From: an uncultured Pseudomonadota bacterium
Lineage (GTDB): Bacteria; Pseudomonadota; Gammaproteobacteria; Burkholderiales; Burkholderiaceae
DNA length: 22,846 nucleotides
NCBI GenBank assembly: GCA_946480245.1
Contig: CAMLIZ010000064.1
Location: forward strand, 1 to 22,846
Direction of reading: 5' to 3'
Shown: positions 14,766 through 22,113 of the stretch, one piece after another
How the letters are laid out: each line of letters opens with the position of its first letter
How positions within the stretch are numbered: the first letter of the stretch is position 1
Made by a program: the position numbers and the translations under genes
The notes under the pieces: model-generated
The model's input: only the letters and a program-made list of their open reading frames with translations
Database searches by the model: none
What the model was told of the DNA's origin: nothing

Positions 14766-16673
14766 TTGACCCAGGTACACCCGGTGACGCGTCAAGACGA
14801 CAATGCGCGCTTCAAGCATCTGGTGGACGCGGTGGAAGACTACGCCATCTTCCTGCTCGATCCCGAGGGCATCGTCAGCTCTTGGAACGCAGGAGCCGAG
14901 AAGATCAAGGGCTACCGCGCCGATGAGATCATCGGGCAGCCGTTCACGCGCTTCTATCCCGAGCAGGCCTTGGCCTCCGGCTGGCCCCAGGCCGAGCTGA
15001 AGCAGGCGCGCGCCCTGGGCCGCTTCGAGGACGAAGGCTGGCGCCTGCGCAAGGACGGCAGCCGCTTCTGGGCCAATGTGGTGATCACGGCGCTGCGCAA
15101 TCCGCAAGGCGAGGTGATCGGCTTCGCCAAGGTCACGCGCGACCTGTCTGACCGCAAGCGGCACGAGGAAGAGCTGCGCCAGAGCGAGGAGCGATTCCGC
15201 CTGATGGTGGAAAGCGTGCGCGACTATGCGATCTACATGCTGGATCCCCAGGGTCGCGTGCAGAGCTGGAACGCCGGTGCGCAGGCCATCAAGGGTTACC
15301 CAGCCGACGAAGTGATCGGCCGCCACTTCTCGATGTTCTACACCCCCGAGGACACCCAGGCCGGCCGGCCCGGGCGCAACCTGTCGTATGCGCTGCAGCA
15401 CGGTCACCTGCACGGCGAAGGCTGGCGCGTGCGCAAGGACGGCAGCTTGTTCTGGGCCGCCGTGACGATCACCCCGGTGTACGACTCCGAGCATCACCTG
15501 CGCGGCTTCGCCAAGGTCACGCACGACATGAGCGAGCGCCGGCGCAACGCGGAGCTCGAGAGTGCGACACGGCGCGTCAGCGAGTTCCTGGCGATGCTGG
15601 CGCATGAGTTGCGCAATCCGCTGGCGCCGATTCGCAACGCCGTGGGCATCCTGCAGCTGCAGCAGGATCTTCCGCCTCGGGCGGCGCAATGCCGGGACAT
15701 CATCGACCGCCAGCTCAGCCACCTCACCCGCCTGGTCGACGACCTGCTCGACGTGGGCCGCATCGCCACCGGCAAGATCCACCTGGAGCATGCGCCGCTG
15801 AGTTTCCGCGACGTGGTGCTGCGCAGCGTGGAAGCCGCGCGGCCCTTGCTCGAGCAACGCCGCCACAGCCTGCAGGTACGCCTGGCCGAAGGCCCGATCC
15901 CGATGACGGGCGACAGCACGCGCCTGGCGCAGGTGCTGCAGAACCTGCTCACCAACGCCGCCCGCTACACGCCCGACGGCGGCAACATCGAACTGGCCGT
16001 GCAGCAGGAAGGCGACATCATCGCCACCAGCGTCGCCGACACCGGCCAGGGCATCGAGCCCGACGCCCTTGAACGCATCTTCGAGCTGTTCATCCAGGAG
16101 GAGTCGGCGCAGTCCGCCGCACAGGGTGGGCTGGGCATCGGGCTGACGCTGTCACGCACCATCGTCGAGCTGCACGGCGGCTCGATTCGCGCAGAAAGCG
16201 CCGGGCGCGGACAGGGCAGCCGCTTCACGGTGCGCCTGCCTGCCGGTGACCTGCGACGCGAGGAGCCGACGACCGCCTCGGCGGCGCAGGCGGCCCGCGC
16301 CGAGCACGGTCGGCGCGTGCTGGTGGTGGACGACAACCGCGACTCCGCCGACACCATGGCGGCGCTTCTGCAGGTGCTGGGCCATGACGCGCAGGCGGCT
16401 TACGACGGCGCCAGCGCGATGCGGGGCGCGGCGCAATCGCGTCCCGAATTCGTGCTGCTCGATCTCAACATGCCGGGCGGCAGCGGCTTCGAAGTGATGC
16501 AGCGCCTGCGGGGGCTGCCGGGCATGGCCGCCACGCGCTTCGTGGCAATGACCGGGCATGGCCTGGAGGCGGACCGGCTGAGCACCCTGGCCGCGGGATT
16601 CGACGCCCACCTCACCAAGCCGGTGACGGTGGACGGACTGCGCGAACTGCTGGAGCCGCGCTCGCCGCAGTGA
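14766..16673 (+). CDS. Hybrid sensor histidine kinase/response regulator (PAS-PAS-HisKA-HATPase-REC)
   Basis: 635 residues, no membrane segment, so a cytoplasmic sensor. Two PAS domains (about 15-130 and 143-258) share near-identical cores (DYAIFLLDP/DYAIYMLDP, SWNAGA, IKGY.ADE.IG, GWR.RKDGS.FWA, GFAKVT). The HisKA domain has the phospho-acceptor H280 in FLAMLAHELRNPLAPIR. The ATPase domain shows the N-box N393/N397, DTGQGI (425-430) and GGLGIGLTLS. A C-terminal receiver (about 516-630) has VVDDNRDSA, phospho-acceptor D566 in LLDLNMP, and K618. The start is TTG at 14766, supported by GCGAGG five bases upstream; the tRNA-Arg end leaves only 16 nt, so no other upstream start is possible. No DNA-binding output or partner regulator gene is adjacent, so the target pathway is unknown. 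Confidence 0.9.
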   Translation: MTQVHPVTRQDDNARFKHLVDAVEDYAIFLLDPEGIVSSWNAGAEKIKGYRADEIIGQPFTRFYPEQALASGWPQAELKQARALGRFEDEGWRLRKDGSRFWANVVITALRNPQGEVIGFAKVTRDLSDRKRHEEELRQSEERFRLMVESVRDYAIYMLDPQGRVQSWNAGAQAIKGYPADEVIGRHFSMFYTPEDTQAGRPGRNLSYALQHGHLHGEGWRVRKDGSLFWAAVTITPVYDSEHHLRGFAKVTHDMSERRRNAELESATRRVSEFLAMLAHELRNPLAPIRNAVGILQLQQDLPPRAAQCRDIIDRQLSHLTRLVDDLLDVGRIATGKIHLEHAPLSFRDVVLRSVEAARPLLEQRRHSLQVRLAEGPIPMTGDSTRLAQVLQNLLTNAARYTPDGGNIELAVQQEGDIIATSVADTGQGIEPDALERIFELFIQEESAQSAAQGGLGIGLTLSRTIVELHGGSIRAESAGRGQGSRFTVRLPAGDLRREEPTTASAAQAARAEHGRRVLVVDDNRDSADTMAALLQVLGHDAQAAYDGASAMRGAAQSRPEFVLLDLNMPGGSGFEVMQRLRGLPGMAATRFVAMTGHGLEADRLSTLAAGFDAHLTKPVTVDGLRELLEPRSPQ

Positions 16674-16675
16674 TG

Positions 16676-16692
16676 CCGCAAGGGCAATGCGG
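16676..16692. terminator. Weak hairpin between hybrid kinase gene and tRNA-Pro
   Basis: CCGCA at 16676-16680 and TGCGG at 16688-16692 form a 5-bp stem with a 7-nt loop. It starts two bases after the kinase stop and lies 9 bases beyond the tRNA-Pro 3' end. There is no T-run; it could serve either strand weakly. Confidence 0.25.
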
Positions 16693-16700
16693 GCGGGGAG

Positions 16701-16777
16701 TGGTCGGGGCGACAGGATTCGAACCTGCGACATCCTGCTCCCAAAGCAGGCGCGCTACCGGGCTGCGCTACGCCCCG
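16701..16777 (-). tRNA. tRNA-Pro, anticodon TGG
   Basis: A 77-nt cloverleaf reads on the minus strand. The acceptor is CGGGGCG with CGCCCCG, the D-stem GCGC/GCGC and the anticodon stem CCTGC/GCAGG. The loop TTTGGGA puts TGG in the anticodon. The T-arm is GCAGG-TTCGAAT-CCTGT, with discriminator A and an encoded CCA. The C1-G72 pair and A73 are as in proline tRNAs. Its 5' ten bases overlap the end of the upstream protein gene. Confidence 0.96.
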
Positions 16778-17313
16778 ACATGAGCGCCGGATTGTACGGC
16801 CGCGGGCGGCGGCGCCGGCAACTGGAGCTGACGCGCGATGTCCATGCACTGCCGAATGTGCTGTTCCGCCACATAGCGCAGGGCCGAGAACGTGAGCGCC
16901 GCGGACACCGCCTGGCCGGCCACCGGCACGTACTTGACCACCTGCTGCGTGGTGAGCCGCACGCCCACGCGACGCAGCAGTGCGAGCACGAGTTCGCGCG
17001 TGACCACCCGGCCCACCACCAGCCCGCCGGCGGCCGACAGCACCTTGTAGACCACCACGCGCCGGTGCGGCGCCAGCTGTTCCACCTGCTGCGGCGACAG
17101 GCCGAAGGCCTTGTTGATCTCCGGCAGCAAGTTCACCAGCACGCCGATGTCGGTGAGCCAGTCGATGCCGGGCAGCGGCACCACGGCCACGCCGGCAGCC
17201 ACCAGCGCACGCTGCGTCACCATGCGCCGGCAACGGCGCGCGGCGGCCTCGATGCCTTCCGGCGTGTCAGGAATCGGGCTGGCTTGCGCGGTGCTGCGTC
17301 TAAACGTCCACAT
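16768..17313 (-). CDS. Small membrane-associated hypothetical protein, DUF697/YcjF-like
   Basis: 181 residues. Two hydrophobic, glycine-rich helical segments, about 36-64 ([30 protein letters not shown]) and 124-145 ([22 protein letters not shown]), share a PxPG or PVAG turn. A third (90-110, [24 protein letters not shown]) lies between them. The PLPGID turn followed by an acidic residue and aliphatic helix resembles DUF697/YcjF-type domains; the assignment is tentative. The ATG at 17313 is 26 bp after the rraA stop, so the two genes probably share a transcript. Its TAG stop and last four codons (HVGA) lie within the tRNA-Pro gene and its 5' flank. The function is unknown. Confidence 0.65.
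   Translation of the reverse strand: MWTFRRSTAQASPIPDTPEGIEAAARRCRRMVTQRALVAAGVAVVPLPGIDWLTDIGVLVNLLPEINKAFGLSPQQVEQLAPHRRVVVYKVLSAAGGLVVGRVVTRELVLALLRRVGVRLTTQQVVKYVPVAGQAVSAALTFSALRYVAEQHIRQCMDIARQLQLPAPPPAAVQSGAHVGA
16791..16821 (-). promoter_or_regulatory. Candidate internal promoter for tRNA-Pro
   Basis: On the minus strand, TTGCCG (16821-16816) and TACAAT (16796-16791) are separated by 19 bp, and the -10 box ends 13 bp before the tRNA 5' base. They match the sigma-70 consensus at 4 and 5 of 6 positions, though the spacer is longer than the ideal 17. The whole element lies inside the coding sequence of the upstream gene. Confidence 0.4.
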
Positions 17314-17339
17314 GCTTGTGCTCGGTCTCCAACCTGGCC

Positions 17340-17834
17340 TCATCCACCCGGCATCACCACGATGCCATCGGCATCGGCATAGAGGCAATCGCCGGGCCGG
17401 ACCCATACACCCTGGACCTGCACCGCGACGTCGCGCTGGCCTTCGTTGCGCTTTTCGGTGGGTAGCGGCATCGCCGCCAGCGCGCGGATGCCGACCTGTG
17501 CCGCGGCCAACTCCGCCACGTCGCGCACGCACCCGTCGATCACCACGCCGGCCCAGCCGTTCATCGCGGCCGCCGCCGCGAGATTGCCGCCCAACAGCGC
17601 CCGCCGCAGCGAACCGCCCCCGTCGACCACCAGCACCCGGCCCTGCCCCGCCGAGTCGACGGCGGCCTTCACGAGGGTGTTGTCCTCGATGCACTTCACC
17701 GTGGCCACGCGGCCGGCGAAGCGCGGCACACCGCCGAAATCGCGAAACACCGGAGGCAGCACGCGAAACGCGCCATCGCTGTCGTTCTTGTGCAGGTCGC
17801 ACAGGTCACAGGTGGTGAAGTTGTCGAAGTCCAT
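17340..17834 (-). CDS. rraA: RraA-family protein (RNase E inhibitor RraA or HMG/CHA aldolase)
   Basis: 164 residues, close to E. coli RraA (161). Visible features are the N-terminal TTCDLCDLHKND, LVVDGGGSLRRALLGGNLAAAAAMNGWAGVVIDGCVRDV (69-106) and the end PGDCLYADADGIVV. The metal-aldolase signature is complete: the GGN loop (82-84), about 20 residues, then R104-D105. Such proteins can cleave 4-hydroxy-4-methyl-2-oxoglutarate or 4-carboxy-4-hydroxy-2-oxoadipate and decarboxylate oxaloacetate. The RNase E control role was shown for the E. coli member. The start ATG directly follows the TAG of the Lrp-type gene (TAGATG), indicating translational coupling. Which activity dominates cannot be read from sequence. 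Confidence 0.88.
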   Translation of the reverse strand: MDFDNFTTCDLCDLHKNDSDGAFRVLPPVFRDFGGVPRFAGRVATVKCIEDNTLVKAAVDSAGQGRVLVVDGGGSLRRALLGGNLAAAAAMNGWAGVVIDGCVRDVAELAAAQVGIRALAAMPLPTEKRNEGQRDVAVQVQGVWVRPGDCLYADADGIVVMPGG

Positions 17835-18320
17835 CTAGGCGTTCTCCACTTTCTTGATCGGCGGCTGCACATCCTCGCTGCGCGGCGGCAGCATCACCTG
17901 GTGCTCGCGCGCCGGGTTGAGGATGATCGAAGTCGATGTTTCGGTGAGGATGCAGAACTTGGTGACCACCGCGTCGAGGTGGGCGACGTCGATCACCGCA
18001 ATCTCCAGAATCCAGCTGTCCTCGCCGGTGACGTTGTAGGCGTTCACCACCTCCGGCGTGCCTTGCACGAGCTTGACGACGCGGTCGTACTCGGCGCGGC
18101 CCACACGCATGATGGCGCGAATGCCATAGCCCAGCGCCCGCAGGTTCACGGTGGCGCGATAGCCCGTGATCACCCCGGCCGCCTCCAGCTTGCGCACGCG
18201 CTCGGTCACTGCCGGCTGCGACAGGTGCACGCGGCGGCCCAGCTCCGCCATGGTGAGCCGGGCATCGCCCTGCAGCTCGGCCAGGATTCGCGTGTCGTAG
18301 CCATCGAGCTCGGTTTTCAT
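17835..18320 (-). CDS. Lrp/AsnC-family transcriptional regulator
   Basis: 161 residues, typical length. The helix-turn-helix (about 5-50) reads LDGYDTRILAELQGDARLTMAELGRRVHLSQPAVTERVRKLEAAGVI. The RAM effector domain (about 68-142) includes VTGEDSWILEIAVIDVAHLDAVV and the ILTETSTSIIL strand. The last 15 residues (SEDVQPPIKKVENA) form a short polar tail. Lrp-type proteins sense amino acids and often control a neighbouring exporter; an EamA exporter is divergent across a 107-bp gap with dyad symmetry, so control of that gene is likely. The ATG at 18320 is chosen because the family begins there; upstream in-frame sequence is non-family and runs into the promoter region. rraA follows with no gap. 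Confidence 0.92.
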   Translation of the reverse strand: MKTELDGYDTRILAELQGDARLTMAELGRRVHLSQPAVTERVRKLEAAGVITGYRATVNLRALGYGIRAIMRVGRAEYDRVVKLVQGTPEVVNAYNVTGEDSWILEIAVIDVAHLDAVVTKFCILTETSTSIILNPAREHQVMLPPRSEDVQPPIKKVENA

Positions 18321-18366
18321 GTTCAAAGCGTAGCAGGGCTGCAAGCGTGAAACCAGGCGGCGGGAC

Positions 18367-18392
18367 GCATCAATTGCCGTTGATTTGGCATC
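18367..18392. promoter_or_regulatory. Candidate Lrp-type operator in the divergent lrp-like/eamA promoter
   Basis: ATCAA (18369-18373) and TTGAT (18380-18384) form an inverted repeat with 6-bp spacing. GCATC occurs twice, at 18367 and 18388, exactly 21 bp (two helical turns) apart. The region is locally AT-rich in a GC-rich window, as Lrp-family sites tend to be. Binding is inferred. TACGAT at 18414 may be a -10 box for the exporter gene, but it lies only 8 bp from the start codon. Confidence 0.4.
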
Positions 18393-18427
18393 GATCCGTG
18401 GCGTGTTCTTTCCTACGATGCCATGCC

Positions 18428-19330
18428 ATGAGCTCTTCCGCCGCCACCTTGCACGGCCCGCGTGCACACCTGTCGCCCCTGGTCACCGCCTGCCTGGCCG
18501 CCACCTGGCTGGTGTGGGGCTCCACCTACCTGGCCATCAAGTACGCATTGCTCAGCTTTCCGCCCTTCCTGCAGATGGGCAGCCGCTTCATCGCGGCGGG
18601 CCTGCTGCTGCTGGCCTGGATGCGCTGGCGCGGCGCAGCGCTGCCCACCCCGCGGCAATGGCGCAACGCCTTCCTGGTCGGCACCCTGATGCTCGCCGGC
18701 GGCATGGGTGGTACCGCCTACGCCGAGCAGACGGTCGGGTCCGGTCTGGTGGTGGCCTTCATTGCCGTGGTGCCGCTGATGATCGCGCTGGTCAACCTCG
18801 CCTTTGGCGTGAGGCCGCGGCGCATGGAGGCGGCAGGCATCGCCGTGGGCCTGGCCGGTGTGCTGCTGCTCACGCAGGGCGCCGGCTTCCGGGCCTCGCC
18901 GATCGGGCTGCTGGCGATTGCCACCGCCTGCGTCACCTGGTCGATCGGCAGCGTACTCAGCCAGCGCAGCTTGCCGCTGGCGCCCGGCCCCATGGGTTTT
19001 GCGAGCGAGATGATCTGCGGCGGCGTGGTGCTGCTGGGCCTGGCCGCGTTCGACGGCGAGCGCTTCAGCTGGCCGCCGCAACCGGCAGCACTGGCTGCCT
19101 GGGCCTACCTGGTGGTGTTCGGCTCGCTGATCGCTTTCAACGCCTACATGGTGCTGCTGCAGCGGGCTTCGGCTGGCCTGGCCTCTAGCTACACCTTCGT
19201 GAACCCGGTGATCGCGATGCTGCTGGGCGTGTCGGTGGCCGGCGAACACGTCACGCCATACGAGTGGGGTGCGGTCGGCGTGGTGCTGGCCGGGGTGGTG
19301 CTGCTGATGCGGCGGCCGGCGCGGCATTGA
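18428..19330 (+). CDS. EamA-family (DMT superfamily) exporter, YedA-like
   Basis: 300 residues with about ten hydrophobic segments arranged as two EamA repeats (about 20-150 and 160-295). The opening LVTACLAATWLVWGSTYLAIKYALLSFPPFLQMGSRFIAAG is the typical first repeat of YedA/RhaT-type drug and metabolite transporters, and SSYTFVNPVIAMLLGVSVAGEHVTPYEWGAVGVVLAGV ends the second. It sits in the inner membrane and probably exports an amino acid or other small metabolite. The divergent Lrp-type regulator supports an amino acid substrate. The ATG at 18428 is preferred over one at 18347 because the latter adds a non-family 27-residue stretch and crosses the probable operator. Confidence 0.88.
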   Translation: MSSSAATLHGPRAHLSPLVTACLAATWLVWGSTYLAIKYALLSFPPFLQMGSRFIAAGLLLLAWMRWRGAALPTPRQWRNAFLVGTLMLAGGMGGTAYAEQTVGSGLVVAFIAVVPLMIALVNLAFGVRPRRMEAAGIAVGLAGVLLLTQGAGFRASPIGLLAIATACVTWSIGSVLSQRSLPLAPGPMGFASEMICGGVVLLGLAAFDGERFSWPPQPAALAAWAYLVVFGSLIAFNAYMVLLQRASAGLASSYTFVNPVIAMLLGVSVAGEHVTPYEWGAVGVVLAGVVLLMRRPARH

Positions 19331-19342
19331 AGCGCAGGCCGG

Positions 19343-20341
19343 ATGTGGCGTAGGCTGCGCCGCATGATTGCGCGCCGGTTCGTCGCCTGCCTCCTCGCCG
19401 CCGCCCTCGGCCCCACCGCTGCGGCAGCGCAGGCCATATCGCAGCCGCTCGCGCCCGGCGTGCGCTGGATTCCCGGCGAGTTCGTGCCGGGCAAGCAGCC
19501 GGACAGCAACTCGCTGCTGTTCGACGCACCCGACGGCATGATCGTGTTCGACACCGGCCGCAGCGCCGCGCATGCCGAGCAGATCGCCCAGGCCGTGCGC
19601 GGCACCGGCAAGCCACTCAAGTTCATCATCAACAGCCATTGGCACCTGGACCACATCGGCGGCAACGGGCCGCTGCGCCGGGCGTTCGACAAGCCGACCG
19701 TGATCGCCAGTGCCGCCATCGGCGAGGCGCGCACGGGTTTCCTGGCCCGCTATCGGCAACAAATCGAGCAACGCCTGCCTGCACTGCCTGCCAGCTCCGC
19801 AGAACGCAGCGCCCTGCTGCACGAGTTGGAGATCATCGACGACCGCGCCGACAGCACGCCCGACATCGTGGTCGACCGCAGCACCACGCGCATGCTCGCC
19901 GGGCACGCCTACCAGCTCGGGCTGGCGGCGCACGCCGCCACGGCCGGCGACGTGTGGCTGTTCGACCCGGCCTCGCGCGTGCTCGCGGCCGGCGACCTCG
20001 TCACGCTGCCGGCGCCCTTGCTCGACACCGCCTGTCCCGCTGCCTGGCAACGCGCGATGGACCGACTGGCCGACGTGCGCTTCGACTGGCTCGTGCCGGG
20101 CCACGGTGCGCCGATGCGGCGCGCCGGCTTCGACACCTACCGCCGCGCCTATGGGCGCCTGCTGCAATGCGCTGCGTCGCCGGCCGACAAGCAGCAATGC
20201 ATGGCAGGCTGGCTCAAGGACGCGCACAGTCTCATCCCCTCGACCGACGAGCCGCTCGCGCGCACGCTGCTCGACTACTACCTCGACAACGTGCTGCGCA
20301 AGCCCGAGGCGCAGGCCAGGCTCGACTGCCCGGCTGCCTGA
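19343..20341 (+). CDS. Secreted metallo-beta-lactamase-fold hydrolase
   Basis: 332 residues from the first ATG; a second in-frame ATG at 19364 (MIARRFVACLLAAALG) would also give a good signal peptide and may be the true start. A Sec signal (basic RRLRRMIARR, hydrophobic core, AAAAQA cleavage) points to the periplasm. The metal site is complete: H99, H101, D103 and H104 in HWHLDH, H197, D218 in AAGDLV, and H254 in VPGHG. Three or four cysteines at 230-300 could form disulfides. Such proteins range from lactamases and quinoprotein-relay (SoxH-like) proteins to lactonases; the GGN after the HxHxDH motif is common to that broad group. It starts 12 bp after the exporter stop, so it is likely cotranscribed. 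The substrate is unknown. Confidence 0.85.
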   Translation: MWRRLRRMIARRFVACLLAAALGPTAAAAQAISQPLAPGVRWIPGEFVPGKQPDSNSLLFDAPDGMIVFDTGRSAAHAEQIAQAVRGTGKPLKFIINSHWHLDHIGGNGPLRRAFDKPTVIASAAIGEARTGFLARYRQQIEQRLPALPASSAERSALLHELEIIDDRADSTPDIVVDRSTTRMLAGHAYQLGLAAHAATAGDVWLFDPASRVLAAGDLVTLPAPLLDTACPAAWQRAMDRLADVRFDWLVPGHGAPMRRAGFDTYRRAYGRLLQCAASPADKQQCMAGWLKDAHSLIPSTDEPLARTLLDYYLDNVLRKPEAQARLDCPAA

Positions 20342-22051
20342 TCAGCCCGCGCGCTGGCGCTTCTGCGCGGCGTCGCGGATCGCACTGAGCGTGCTGCGGC
20401 TGGTGCTCACGTCCGGGTCCAGCTTCAGATGCAGCAGCGTCGGCTGCCGCGAATCCAGTGCAGCTGCGAACGCCGGCTCAAACTGCGCCGTCTGCTCCAC
20501 CCGGCCGGCGCGCCAGCCGTAGGCACGCGCGAGGGCCGCGAAGTCGGGGTTGAACAGGTCGCTGCCGCTGACGCGCCCCGGGTACTCGCGCTCCTGGTGC
20601 ATGCGGATCGTGCCGTAGGTGCCGTTGTCCACCACGATGCTGATCAAGCGCCGGGCGCCATAGCCGGTTGCCGTGGCCAGCTCCTGCCCGGTCATCAGGA
20701 AGTCGCCGTCCCCGGCGATGTTGACCACGACACGCTCCGGGCACAACAGGCTCGCGGCCACCGCAGCAGGCACGCCGTAACCCATTGCGCCCGAGGTAGG
20801 CGCGAGCTGCGTGCGGCCCTGGTGCTGGCGCCCCGGATAGCGATGGAAGCGGTGCAGCCAGCCGCTGTAGTTGCCGGCGCCGTTGGTGTAGATCGCCTCC
20901 GGCGCCAGGCGGCTGGCGGTCTTGATCACCTCCGCCATGTCCAGCGGTGCCACCGGGGTCGGCTGCAGATTGGCCTCGTAGTCCGCGTGCGCGGTGTCGC
21001 TCCACGCACGCCAAGGCACATCCGACGGTGCATTGAGCGCTTCGAACGCCTTCGCCGCGCAGCCCATGGAGGATTGCAGCAGCAGGTCCGCCGCGTACAC
21101 GCGACCCAGCTCCTCCGCACCGGCATGCACGTGGATCAAGCGCTGCCGTGGGCGCGGTGCCTCCAGCAGGGTGTAGCCACCGGTGGTCATCTCGCCCAGG
21201 CGCGGACCGATGGCAAGCACCAGATCGGCGTCGCGGATGCGCTGCGCCAGCTTCGGGTTGATGCCGATCCCCACGTCGCCGGCATACAGCGCGTGCCGGT
21301 TGTCGAACAGATCCTGGAACCGGAACGCGCAACCGACCGGCAGATCCCAGTTCTCCGCAAAGCGCTGCAGCGCGCGGCAGGCCTCGGCATCCCAGCCGCT
21401 GCCACCCGCGATCACGAACGGCCGCTCGGCCGCACGCAGCATCGCGTGTGCATCGCGCAAGGCACCTGGCGCAGGCCAAGCTTGCGCCGGCTCCACGCGC
21501 GGCAGCACGGATGCCGTGGTGTACTGCGTCAGCATGTCCTCCGGCAGCGCCAGCACCACCGGCCCCGGGCGGCCCTGCAGTGCGGTGTGAAAGGCACGCG
21601 CCACGTATTCGGGCAGGCGATGCGGATCCTGCACCTCGGCCACCCATTTCGCGAAGCCCAGGGTGCCGGGGCCGAACATCTGCCGGTAGTCCACCTCCTG
21701 GAAGGCCTCGCGATCTCGCTGGTCGGAGGCCACCTGGCCAATGAACAGGATCATCGGCGTGGAATCCTGGAACGCCGTGTGCAAGCCGATGCTGGCGTTG
21801 GTGGCACCCGGCCCGCGCGTCACGAAGCAGATGCCGGGGCGGCCCGTCAGCTTGCCCTGCGCCTCGGCCATGAAGGCCGCCCCACCTTCCTGCCGGCAGG
21901 CAATGAAGCGCACGCGGTCGCGGCGCTCATGAAAGCCGTCGAGCACGGCGAGGTAGCTTTCGCCGGGCACGCCGAAGACGGTGTCGACACCTTGTGCCAC
22001 CAGGCTTTCGACGAGCAGGTGGCCGGCGAGAACGGGAGCGCGAGCGGTCAT
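20342..22051 (-). CDS. Thiamine-diphosphate-binding enzyme, acetolactate synthase large-subunit family
   Basis: 569 residues from ATG 22051; a GTG at 22063 would add four. Three domains are seen. The N-terminal pyrimidine domain (about 5-170) has FGVPGESYLAVLDGF, the catalytic E55 in CRQEGGAAFMAEA and VTRGPGATNASIG. The middle domain (about 195-340) has VIAGGSGW, and the C-terminal pyrophosphate domain has GDGDFLMTGQELATATGYG (447-465) and N476. FQDSTPMILFIGQV is typical of acetolactate synthase. No small regulatory subunit gene is adjacent, so this is likely a catabolic or unusual 2-oxo-acid enzyme rather than the biosynthetic synthase. Related proteins include sulfoacetaldehyde acetyltransferase and benzoylformate decarboxylase. 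The gene abuts the hydrolase gene tail to tail (TGATCA) and follows an MFS transporter by 62 bp. Confidence 0.88.
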   Translation of the reverse strand: MTARAPVLAGHLLVESLVAQGVDTVFGVPGESYLAVLDGFHERRDRVRFIACRQEGGAAFMAEAQGKLTGRPGICFVTRGPGATNASIGLHTAFQDSTPMILFIGQVASDQRDREAFQEVDYRQMFGPGTLGFAKWVAEVQDPHRLPEYVARAFHTALQGRPGPVVLALPEDMLTQYTTASVLPRVEPAQAWPAPGALRDAHAMLRAAERPFVIAGGSGWDAEACRALQRFAENWDLPVGCAFRFQDLFDNRHALYAGDVGIGINPKLAQRIRDADLVLAIGPRLGEMTTGGYTLLEAPRPRQRLIHVHAGAEELGRVYAADLLLQSSMGCAAKAFEALNAPSDVPWRAWSDTAHADYEANLQPTPVAPLDMAEVIKTASRLAPEAIYTNGAGNYSGWLHRFHRYPGRQHQGRTQLAPTSGAMGYGVPAAVAASLLCPERVVVNIAGDGDFLMTGQELATATGYGARRLISIVVDNGTYGTIRMHQEREYPGRVSGSDLFNPDFAALARAYGWRAGRVEQTAQFEPAFAAALDSRQPTLLHLKLDPDVSTSRSTLSAIRDAAQKRQRAG

Positions 22052-22113
22052 GGGCTGCGGCACGAGTGATCAGTGCCGCAGAGCATAAGCGGTGCGGCTG
22101 CGCCCGCAAGCGC

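Noticed and set aside
14673..16777. Genomic island bounded by the two tRNA genes
   Set aside because: There is no integrase, no duplicated tRNA end and no composition change. The position is kept only as an observation on the kinase gene.
18413..20227. 604-codon minus-strand open frame opposite the EamA exporter and hydrolase genes
   Set aside because: It spans two well-supported plus-strand genes and has no recognisable domain; it is a GC-skew shadow.
20429..22069. 546-codon plus-strand open frame opposite the thiamine-diphosphate enzyme gene
   Set aside because: It lacks any family motif and mirrors the real gene, which shows all cofactor motifs.
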